Below are positions 49,201-61,200 of a stretch of DNA of 64,000 nucleotides, piece after piece (position 1 is the stretch's first letter; each line of letters starts with the position of its first letter). Source of the stretch: Dendrobium chrysotoxum (Eukaryota; Streptophyta; Magnoliopsida; Asparagales; Orchidaceae); contig CM034307.1 of NCBI GenBank assembly GCA_019925795.1, positions 36,667,201 through 36,731,200 on the forward strand, read 5' to 3'. The notes under the pieces were generated by a model. It was not told the origin of the DNA, ran no database searches, and was given only the letters and a program-made list of their open reading frames with translations. The translations under genes were made by a program, and so were the position numbers.

Positions 49201-52200
49201 AGATGAAGAATTAGAAGAAGGGCGAGGTAGCAACTTTGGCTGCCAGCTACAAGCCAACTGGTCGAGCGATAGGAGGGTCAGCCTAAGGGAGCATGTGTGA
49301 CCTGCTAGGGTGTTAATGCCATAAGAAGAATGACACATGGGAAGAGGGGGGGGGAGGGGGGGTGTTCTCTATGAGTGCAAATGTGTGTCAGAGTTGGGTA
49401 TTAAAATTTCTTTACATTAAGGTGCATAGATTTGCTTGCCAGATTTTCATTATTCGCATGAGTTAATCTTGTCCTCGTTCTACGCACAAAAACTTTATTA
49501 TTTTTGTCGATTGAAAACAGCAACCAATATAGGTGTCGATATTAGTTGTTTTAATTGTATCCAATTTGCGAACATACACCGTTTTGAAAATTTTGACTTT
49601 TGAACAAATACATCTTAAGCAATCTTTGTACGGCGTCATATTCTTCAGTCATCATTTTCATTGTGCATGGTTAACTCGACCGCAGAGCCAATATTACGGT
49701 CAACATACATCATTAATTCTCAAAAGATTTATGAAAGATGGAAGGAAGAAAAAACAAAATGTTATGGGCAACCAAATGAATTTTGAGATGTGGGAATCTC
49801 ATTCACACTATAGAAATAGATAACTCCTCTTAAACATCAAAGAGCAGGAGACCGCGAAAGCAACATAATAGAAATGTCATAATGATAGGATATCAGACAA
49901 AAAAATTTGAAAATAATCAACCTCAACTTTAAATGAATAATAATGTGTCAAAGATCCAAATTTCCAATTCAAAAGGAACACAATAGCATAAGATCAAAAA
50001 AAATTTGAATAATCTCCATCAATCGATGATCAAACAAAAATTTCCAACAAGAAAGTACTCAAAAGGATTTACAAGCTCTAAAATATCATCATTATGTGGG
50101 AAGATAGCAGATTTACCTTTAAAACTAAAAGAAAGTTTAATCCTAATGGAATGACAAACTAGGAAAACACTACTTGTCAAAGCATTCCTCATGTATCTAT
50201 CTTCTATTATGGATAAATTTTCTTTGGGCTACCACATAGGAGATCATTCACAAATTCACGTTTACATTTAGTTAGGAACTTCTGTGTTGGGCTCATTGGC
50301 CATCATTATATCATTATAAGATTTTCATTTGAAATAGATTACACCAAACTCTGTTCATGGTGATCTTGCTATGTCGATAGATACTTGAGGAACCACCTAA
50401 CACTCTAGTTTGAGTTGCATTTCTTCATCTTCACTTAAATTATTAAGCTCTATTTTTAATAAAACTTTACAACAGGATGCAGCAACAGCTCATTTCTCTT
50501 GACCATCGATGGGTAGAGTTCTGCACGAATTGGAAATTTCTATTCCTTTTGAATATGAGGTGTAGATTGATTCCTCTTCTTATGGTTATTGTTAAAAGGT
50601 TGAATTTCAAAGGTGTTCCTTCTTAGTGTTATTCTTACAAAAAATTTTAACACAACTATTTTAAATATTTGAAGGCTCATTCAGAATTGAGGAAACCAAA
50701 CATCAAGACACAAGGAGAGCACATTAAGGATCAGATTCAACCTCCTAACATAACAGTTGTAGCTTCTCCTACTTCAGATCAAGATTGCACTCAAAATATG
50801 GAACGAACTTTAGACCTTTCAATGGATTCAGAACCTTCTTTATCTATTCCTGCTAGCCTCAGCGCCTGCAACCATTGACAATGATCATGATACTCCTAAT
50901 AGGATTTTCCCTATTACTATTACTGACAAAATTGATGATCATATTTCAAAGCAGCTTTATGATTTTGATTGGAGTCAGCAAAGGATTGATGCTTTAGTGG
51001 ATCAGAAGCTTCAAATTATGTTTGTCAGGCAAGGAAGGAATTAAAAAAAAAAATCAATCGTCACTCACCAAGATTCACTAAACTAAAAGGTGTTGATAAT
51101 GAGTTTTACTGTTTTTTTTTTTTGTTGTTGTTGTTTAAGTAGAAGGATTTTGCATTCTTGCCTCATGTTGTATGTAATTTTATTTTTCATTTTGTATTTT
51201 TCCTCTAAAAATAATTGCCTCTTTATGTACTCATATCCTTTATAAGTTATAAAATTATTCTCTTAAAAAAACAACTGAACAACCCTAATTTGGATCTATA
51301 GGACTGGGTCAACCCAATCGGACTAAACTAGATGTTGGAGAGAATTCCAGATCAATAATAAGCACATAATATGAGTAACATAAATTTGACATGTAAAACT
51401 AACCAAATGATAGGTTAGTAGTTGAAAACTTGAATTTTTCAACCAAGAATAATGATTGTGAAAATTAAAATTATAGCCAGCTCAGGTAGTCGACCTGTAA
51501 TTTATACTATGCATTTATTACAAGAACATGAACCGAAAACTGTGCCAAAAAAGAAAATTAAAAGAATGATTAGATCCAATGAGTGAAAACTGAATAATGA
51601 TAATTTGTCTCATTGATTTCAGGCACATGTTAAGAATTTCAGTATTTGGCCAGTAAAGGATCTTCTCACCTGGACATTACTATTTCCATCATTTCTTGAT
51701 CTGTTAGATTTTCTGGAAGCTTCTGGCCCTTTGTTTGTTCGCTGAAAGCTAGCAGCATCCTGCAAATTCCAAAAGTATTATGGTAAAAACAAAGAATCTC
51801 CAAACAGCTGCATAGAATAAAAGTTGTATGTTTGGAACTCTTCAGATCCAATATTAATTTCATATATGCTCATACATAATTTAACTATCTTCATAATTGA
51901 AGTAAAATTTACTGTCACATCAGCAGATAGCGCTGAATAAAATGTTAATCTTTCAGAAGAGACATTGTTCTTGATATTTCAAGCAACAAAAGCCTGATAC
52001 ATCGCTTGCTCAAAGAAAAAAAACTAAAACTGTAGAATTCGCATTCTTAAATCAATGGAACAGCTAGTAAATGATTTCCTACATTAAAAGAAACCATCTC
52101 AAAATTAACCGAAGATAAACTATTTCTAAACCACTTCTTCTATCATTCACATAGTAATTTTGTCAATTGCATACGTGTAGGTTCTTCAAGTAGTGGCCAG

Positions 52201-55200
52201 GCTTTGATTCAAAGAAACAAAACTGATGCATTCAAACATTCTGCTCATGTTTTTTTAAATTTTATATTATTGTATTTTTCCATTTTCTTTTGTTTTTGCC
52301 GAATGATGGAAGGCTACCAATGATCATGTGTGGTTTAGGTGCTCATTGGACATGTTTATCCTTTGGAGTGCTAGCTTCTTTGAGTGTCTTGTGGGTTTGA
52401 TGGGGGTGGCTGAGCTTCTGTGGCTATTCGGATTATGTTCCCTGGCTTTCTTGGTTTCTGGCTTTGGCTGTTTGGTTTCTGTGGTTGTTCCCTGCCTTTT
52501 CAGTTTCCTGGCTTGGTTGTTTGGTTCCTGCTAATGTCCTTTGGCTTTCCCGATTTTTGACTGTTCGGGTGGGGAGTTCTACCGAGCCTTTATTACTGTC
52601 TTTTTTCTCCCTTTTTGGTTGGTTATGGGGAGCGGCTGTGAATGGTTGTTGGCCTCCTTTCTTTCCTATTTATAGTGGAGTTTTGGGCTGTTATGAGTCA
52701 GTTTTTGGAGAGTAAAAGTATTCTAAAACATGAGAGTTTTTTCTCTAGCTTGAGAGCTACTTCTTCTCCACTTACCTCTTCTTCTAAGATTTCTAATCTA
52801 CTTCTCACCACAAGTTTCCACCCCACTGTATCCTTCTTCTAAAAGTGAGAGTGGTGTTGGTTGGTCAGTTTGTTGGTATTTGTCGGAGGAGTTGTGGTAG
52901 ACGTTGGATTGGATCAAAGTAGCTATGGTGGACCATTGGTTTGCATGTCCTTGAGCATTCTATTTACCTATTTTATCGTTACATGTGAGGTGACCAGTAG
53001 CTGGTTATTTTGAGGGTAGCTTTTTTTTTTGTTTTCTTTCTTCTTAATAAACAATTTCAGTTTGTTTAATGTTATATGGTGATTTTGCTACTAAGTTTTT
53101 GGATCGAGTTGTGTTTTACTTTCATTAGTGTTCTCCTTTGGGCATAAATCTTTCTAGTTCCCATCAATTTGGTATCAGAGCCCCGGTTTGTGTGTGTGTC
53201 TTCCCTTTCTAAAAACAAAATGAATGAACAAAACAATCAAGGGGATAGGTAACAAATGATGCAACAATTAGCTAACCTACAGCAACAATTAAACACTATG
53301 GCTAACACTTTAGCTAACTTAAATGTGAACAATGCACAAAACTCTGAAAGTGAAGACGAAGTTCCTAGAAACCGAAATAGGCAAAACAGACAATGGGATT
53401 ATGGAATTAAAATCGAAGTAAAAGAATTTGAAGGTAAGCTGCATCCGGAACAATTTCTTGAATCAATAGAAAAAATGGATCATTTTTTTGAATGGAAAGA
53501 AATTCCTCAAAACAGAAAAGTTAGGTTTGCTAGCTTAAAACTGACGGGTAATGCTCTAACGTGGTGGAAAAATCTTCAAAACAATAGGGTAAGAAGAGGA
53601 AAGGAAAAGATTCAAATTTGGGAAAAAATGAAAGAAAAAATGCGAGCAAAATTCTTGCCTTCTGACCATTCCCGAACTCTGTTTCAAGATTTTAATAATA
53701 TTCGCCAAGGAAATCAATCCGTAGAAGAATACACTGAAAATTTTTACAAGCTTCAATCAAGAAATGAATTGAATGAATCTGAAGAACGAACCATAACTCG
53801 ATACATCAATGGATTAAAATGGACTATTCAAGATTAATTGAACTTACATCATGTTATTAAACTCGATGAAGCTTATCGAATGGCACTAAAGATTGAAGAA
53901 CAACATCAAAGAGGCACTAATAAGACAATTGAATCAACTAAGCTTCGACAATCTAGTGGGATCAAAATTACGACTTCACAAACCTCTTTTGGCGCATCTT
54001 CTTCAAATCCTAATTTGCGAACAAAACCTAACGAAACTCAAACTGTTGATAAAGGAAAGGGTGTGATAGGACCAAAGCCAATAGGACCATGTTACAAGTG
54101 TGGCTTATATGGGCACCTTTCGGCAGCTTGTAGGAAGAATAACCCTCCTAGGACAAATTATATAGAGAAAGATGATGATTTAGAAAATGAGGAGGAAGTT
54201 GAATCTTAACTAGAAAATGAGATTGAATTAGAACGAATTGATGTTGAAGGAGACCAAGGGGACCAATTTTTGGTTATTCAAAGAGTCTTAACTACTAAAG
54301 TTGACACTGGGGACAAATGGCTTAGGCGAAACATCTTCCGAACCACTTGCACTGTTGAAGGTAAACTCTGTATCCTTATGATTGATAGTGGTAGCTCAGG
54401 AAACTTTGTATCCCAACTGATGGTAGACAAGCTTAAGTTAAAACCCAAGCCACTTGCTAAGCCCTATAAGATAGCCTCATTTAAAGGAGGAGAGGTGATG
54501 GGGACATCAGAACATGGAAGGTCTATCAGAGACGTGGCCATCGATCTACAGCCACGATTGAGCCGATATATTTCTGAGTTGTTTTGAGTTGTATTATTTA
54601 TTTTCTTTATTATTAGTTCATGATATATTTGCTTTTAGTATTTTTCATTTTACCCCTTACTTAAGGGAGGTTGTTTGTAAGCCTTGAGGGCGTTGCCGTC
54701 TTTTACTTTCTTGAGTCATTGTATGAGGCTATATATAGGCCCATTGTCCTATTTTCATGTAATTTCTCAAATTTTCACTTGCTTCAACTCTTTGTGCGAT
54801 CTTGAGAGTGTTTGGAGAGAGATCCCTAGGAGAGGGAATTTGGATCACCCACCAACCTTGGAGATGGCCGGGTTTGTGGTTCTTTCCCTTTGTTGACTTC
54901 CTCTTCTTTTGATTTCCTCCTAAGCCGCCGGTTTGGGCCTCCCAAGACCCCTCCACCCGCCGGCCTCCTTGGTTTTTTCCCCCCATCCAGCCGCCGGTTT
55001 CAAACCCCCACCCATAAGCCCCTCCACCACCCACAGCCAAGGCCACCCGCCGGCTCCCCTTCCACCTCCCTCCTCTTTTGCCTCCAATGCCTTATTTCCT
55101 AATTTAGATTTAGTAATATGTGGACAGATTTTGAATTCAAAATCAAATTAATTTGAAATCAAAATCCTTCCTAATTTATGAAATCTATTTTAGGAAGGTT

Positions 55201-58200
55201 CCTAATTTAATCCTATTTGAATTTTCAAATAATAGGGATTGAATTAAGAGTTTCCTATTTCCCTAACCTAATTTTAGAAACCCAAATCAATTCCCTAATC
55301 CCCTCCCTATCTCTATTAAACCGCCGGCCCCACCCTCCTTGGCCGAAATTCCCCCCAAGCCCCACCTCCCTAATTCTTTCCAAAAACTCCTCCTCCTTCA
55401 CTTGGAAAGAGTCCCAAATTCTTTCCTCCCTCTCCCAATTCATCCCCATGCACCGTGGATGATTTTCTTCTTCCAAATTTACCTCCAAACCCTACCAACT
55501 TCAGAATTTCCTGCTCCCCACCCTGCTGCCAGGAATTTCTGCATTTACCCTTGGAAGTTCTTCAACCGGGAGCGCCTCCAACTGCTGTCCAAGAAGGCTT
55601 GCCTGCTGTCCAAGCATTCCCATCGCCCCCTTTCACTATAGCTTCTTCGGAAAGGTGTTTCCCCGCTGTTCAACCCCTCCCAAAACCAATGGCAGCAACT
55701 TCTTGCAAGGATGGCTGACCCGGAGCAAGATTCCGGCCTTGTCTACATTGCGTAAAGGTCTCCTTAATCTTCCTACTCATGTGCTTTTCATCGTTTAACT
55801 AACTCTTGTGGTTTGAATTGATTCATGACGATCTTGTTCACCTATTTCTGCTAAAGCCTAGTAAACGTAGGAACGGAGTTAACCTCCTATGCTTCCAATC
55901 TTATTGTTAGATTAGAAATTTTTGGTTGAAAGCCTAGTTACTTCGCACGTTGTTACTTTTCAAGATTAATTTGATTTTTCAAGTGTTTAGCAAGTTGTTT
56001 GGCCTAAGCGTAGGCGCCCCTTTCTTGTTTTAATTTTATCGTTTCACTTGCTAATGATTGTATCGTTAATGTTCCAAACAAGAAATCGTGCAATAATCTT
56101 ATTCCATTTATTTTAGGCATTTAGTTCTACATCAAGAGGTCCCTGTCACACAACAATGCACTGTTAACCTTTCAATTGAAAATTCCTATAAAGATCAAGT
56201 AGTGTGTGACATAACGCCACTCGAAGTATGTCATATCTTACTTGGTCGTCCCAGGCAATTTGATCACAAAACAATTCATAAAGGGGAAAAAAATACTTAC
56301 TCTCTTACTCAAAACAACAAAGAAATCACTTTGTACCCCGAGAAAAATATTCCTAACCCTCCTGCCAAAAATACCAAATCAACATCAAAAGCAACCACTC
56401 TTGAATTACTTCTCAACACAAATGATCTAAAGAATTCTGAGATAGTCTATTTGGTGTTAGGAAAAGAATTTGAACAAACTTCTGAAATTCCTATGGCAAT
56501 ACAACCTTTGATTGAAGAATATTCTGATATAACCCCTGATGAGTTACCAAAATCTTTGCCACCCATGAGAGATATTCAACACCACATCGACCTGATTCCT
56601 GGAGCAACTTTACCCAATCTCCCTCACTATCGAATGAGTCCTACTGAACACGATGAATTACATAAACAAGTGACTGAACTTCTGGACAAAGGTTTGATTA
56701 AGGAAAGTATGAGTCCATGTGCTGTCCCAGCCTTGCTTACACCCAAAAAAGACGGAACCTAGCGGACGTGTGCAGACAGTAGAGCCATAAATAAGATAAC
56801 TATCAAATATAGGTTTTCCATTCCCATATTAGATGATATGCTAGATATACTTAGTGGTGCAAAAGTCTTTTCCAGAATTGATTTGCGAAGGGGGTATCAC
56901 CAAATAAGGATTTGACCTGGTGATGAGTGGAAAACAGCTTTCAAAATAAAAGAGGGATTGTATAAATGGTTGTCATGCTCTTTGGATTATCAAATGCCCC
57001 TAGCACATTTATGAGGACTATGAATCATATCTTAAGGTCTTTCATTGGAAAATTTGTGGTAGTTATTTTGACGACATCCTGATTTATAGTAAGCACCCTA
57101 ATGAACATCTTGAACATGTGGAACAAGTCCTACAAACCTTAAAAGAGCAAATATTGTACATCAACTTAAAAAAATGTTCTTTCATGATGCAAAGCTTAAC
57201 TTTTCTTGAATATATTGTCTTTGCTGATGGTATTAAGGTAGATCCTATCAAAATTGAAGCTATCCAAAGCTCACCTACCCCGAAGAATATCAATGAAGTT
57301 AGAGGGTTTCATGGTTTAGCATCCTTTCATCATAGATTTATGAAAATTTCAGCACTTTAATTGTATCCATCACTAACTGTCTTAAAAAGGGAATTTTTAA
57401 ATGGACACCTGAAGCTGAACAAGCCTTTCAACTGATAAAAATAAAAATGAGCCAAGCTCCTATTCTTAGCTTACCAAATTTTCATAAAATTTTTAAGGTG
57501 GACTGCGATGCATCCCATATTGGCATAGGAGATGTTCTTAGTCAAGAAGGTTGACCCATTTCTTACTTTAGCAAAAAATTAAATGATTCTCGATCTCGAT
57601 ATTCAACATATGATGTAGAATTCTATGCAATTGTTCAGGCTCTGAAATTTTGGAGATGTTACCTTATTCAAAGGGAATTTGTTTTAAACACTGATCACGA
57701 GGCATTACGATTTTTAGGATCTCAAAAGAACTTCAGCAAAAGACATGCCAAATGGACATCTTTCCTGCAAGAATACTCTTTTCATTTAAAACATATGACT
57801 GGAGTGGTGAATAAAGTTGCTGATGCTTTAAGTAGACGAGCTCATCTATTGATAACCCTTTACCCAAATATAACTTCATTAGATTCCTTGAAAGAAAATT
57901 ATGCCACTGATCCATATTTTAAAGATATTTGGGAATAATGTCATACTTTGGGTACTGATCTTTCTGCTCAATTTATCATTCAACAGGGATTTTTGTTTAA
58001 AGAAATTAGACTCTGTATCATTCAAGGCTCTTTAAGAAAATAACTTGTTCAAAAACTTCATAGTGGAGGATTAGGGGGACATTTTGGCCAAGGAAAAACC
58101 ATTGTCTTAGTTAGAAGAAAAATATTGTTGGCCCCACATGAGAAAACAAATCATCAAATTTGTAAAACAATGCAAAATCTATCAATTTTTCAAGGAAACA

Positions 58201-61200
58201 ACTCAAAACACTGGTTTATATACTCCTCTTCATATTCCAAATAAACCTTGGGAAGATATCTCCATAAACTTCATTTTAGGACTGCCTGTTACTGTTCGAA
58301 CATTTGACTCTGTGTTTGTTGTTGTTGATCGATTTAGCAAAATGGCACATTTCATTCCTTGTAAAAAAACCTCTGATGCTTCCCATGTTGTTGATCTTTT
58401 TTAAAGAAATTGTGAGACTCCATGGCATACCCAGATCTTTTACCTCTGATAGGGATACTAGGTTTTTAAGCCATTTTTGGAGAACACTTTGGTCAAAGTT
58501 AGGAACTACTCTTCAATTTAGTAGTGCATATAACCCACAAATAGATGAGCAAACTGAAGTTGTCAACAGAAGTTTAGGAAACTTTCTTAGATGTCTTGCT
58601 GGTGAGAAACCTTCTCAATGGGATTTGATTTTACCCCAAGCCAAATTTGCTTATAATAATTCTATTAACCGATCTACTGGAAAGACCCCTTTTGAAATCA
58701 TATATGGCCAACTAATTCCTCATATTTTAGACAGAATTTGTTTACCCATGCCTAATAAGATCAATGCTGAAGCCACAGAAATTGTTGATCAAATTAAATC
58801 GATCCAACATCAAGTCCTTGAAAACTCCGAATGGCAAATACTAAATACAAAACTGTTGCTGACAAACACCGGAGAGAGTGTTATTTTCAAGAGGGTGATC
58901 TAGTTATGGCTTATTTTCGACGTCAGCATTTTCCTGTTGGAACTTTTGGCAAGTTAAGCCAAAGAAAATTTGGGCCTTTTCAGATACTTAAAAAAATGGG
59001 AATAAATGCTTACCTTCTGGATCTTCCACCTTCTATTGGAACTTCACCTATGTTCAATATTACTGATCTTACTTTATATGATGGAAATCCAGCTGATTCT
59101 GTGGATTTAGAGACCTAACCAGTTACCAGTCCAGTTCAGGCCAAAGATCATATTGAAGATGTTTTGGACATTAGGACTACTCAGACCAGACATGGAGTGC
59201 ACAAACGGTTCCTGGTAAAATGGAGTGGACGTCCATTGACTGATTGTACTTGGGTTGAAGTTGTGGAACTTCAATCTCGCCATCCTGACATCTATCAACG
59301 CATTAGTGAAGCATTCTCATCAGAAGATGAGATTCTCCCACCTGGGGGGAATTGATGCATTCAAAAATTCTGTTCATGTTTTTCTAAATTTTATATTATT
59401 GTATTTTTTTTCGTTTTCTTTTGTTTTTGCCCAATGATGGAAAGCTGCCAATGATCATGTATGGTTTAGGTGCTCATTGGACATGTTTATCCTTTGGTGT
59501 GCTAGCTTCTTTGAGTGCCTTGTGAGTTTGATGGGGGCGGCTGAGCTTCTATGGCTGTTCAAGTTTTGTTCCCTGGCTTTCTCAATTTCTGGCTTTGGCT
59601 GTTCGGTTTTTGTGGTTGTTCCCTGTCTTTCCCGGTTTCCTGGCTTGGCTATTCGGTTCCTGCTGATGTCCCTTGGCTTTCCCGATTTTTGGCTGTTCCG
59701 GTGGGGAGTTCTGCCAAGCCGTTATTGCTGCCTTTTTTCTCCCCTTTTGGTTGGCTATGGGGAGCGGCTGTGAATGGCTGTTGGCCTCCTTTCTTTCCTA
59801 TTTATAGTGGAGTTTTGGGCTGTTATGAGTCAGTTTTTGGAGAGTAAAAGTATTCTAAAAGCTGAGGGTTTTTTCTCTAGCTTGAGAGCTACTTCTTCTC
59901 CACTTATCTCTTCTTCTAAGATTTCTAATCTACTTCTTCTCTCCACAAGTTTCCACCCCACTATATCCTTCTTCTAAAAGTGAGAGTGGTGTTGGTTGGT
60001 CAGTTTGTTGGTATTTATCGGAGGAGTTGTGGTAGACGTTGGATTGGATCAAAGTAGCTGTGGTAGACCACTGGTTTGCATGTCCTTGAGCATTCTATTT
60101 ACCTATTTTATCGTTACATGTGAGGTGACCAATAGCTGGTTATTTTGAGGGTAGCTTTTTTTTTTTTGTTTTCTTTCTTCTTAATAAACAATTTCAGTTT
60201 GTTTAATGTTATATGGTGATTTTGCTACTAAGTTTTTGGATCGAGTTGTGTTTTACTTTCATTAGTGTTCTCCTTTGGGCTTAAACATCAAAAGTAATTC
60301 ACTCATCAATCATCATTACTTATTTCTTCTGCTTTATTTATTGATTCCCAATTGTTTCCTGTCCAACTAACCAACCCGAAAAATCAAGGTTTTCTTTAGT
60401 TGCAATCACGTTTAAAAGGCACAATCAGATGCCCAAGAGAAGTCATCCAACCACTCTTTTTCTCACAGGGCAAGCAAAACGCTCACTCTAACTATCAAGT
60501 AGGATAATTACACTATAAAAATTGCTAACGCGTGAAATAATCTGAGTCACTCTTATTTTATAATCTGCTATCATGAGATCTGAATAGTTTGCATCGTCAT
60601 ACTTAAAAAAATATACTAAAATGCTATTTAAAATACTCTTTCATCTTCCTTGAGTGAAATTACTATGCTTTGCTCGTATCCTCAAACCCTAGCGTCTTAG
60701 GAGCCAAGTAAAAGGAATACAATAGAAGTTGATAAATAATTTAATTTATCTTTCTATCCATTATTTCACAACTAGTTAGATAAATAATGAAAATAGTGTC
60801 TAGAGACAAATTGGGCATTGCTATTCTCCTTTTCCCCCTTTCAAATATTTATTCCTGTCCCTCTCTTTGTAGTTCCTATTTCCAGTCCGTTGGAAGAGCA
60901 AGAATAAAAAAGAAGTATAAAATAAATCCAAAAGCTTGGAATTTAATCAAATGAGTGATTCGGAAACTAATTTGGTTTCCTTCCACATGACAAAAGATTA
61001 GAATAAATGTTGTGATTGGGGTCATGCCAAATCTTAGTCTTGCACAATAAAATTAAGTTAAACTTCAACTAAAAAAGTATTTATGGAAACATTGGTATAA
61101 TACACGCATGATAAGGTTTCTAGATTAGGCATGCTAAGGGAAAAAGAAATAGTGAAGTTTAAAGAATGCAAGGAATAAGGAAAAACATTAGTATTTTAAG

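Larger units (their letters stand above)
52224..60290 (+). mobile_element. near-full-length Ty3/gypsy chromovirus, inactivated and with a nested solo LTR
   Basis: The order is 5' LTR (52,224-53,166), tRNA-iMet-type primer site (53,170-53,182), gag with zinc knuckle, protease, reverse transcriptase, RNase H, integrase, chromodomain, polypurine tract (59,344-59,351) and 3' LTR (59,353-60,290). The chromodomain at the integrase C-terminus marks the chromovirus branch. Stops and frameshifts occur in gag, reverse transcriptase and integrase. A 1,639-bp solo LTR splits the protease. By eye the two LTRs differ mostly by transitions and remain clearly similar, pointing to a moderately old insertion. 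It is antisense to the DGS1-like gene. Confidence 0.9.

Noticed and set aside
54684..55718. Pro-rich frames as a host gene nested in the chromovirus
   Set aside because: They lie wholly inside the solo LTR defined by a target duplication, in overlapping frames, without domains.
60281..60286. Alternative chromovirus 3' end at 60,281 with TAAAC as target duplication
   Set aside because: It would place the 5' LTR end 25 bp from the primer site, whereas ending at CATCA gives the usual 3-bp spacing; kept only as a possibility.
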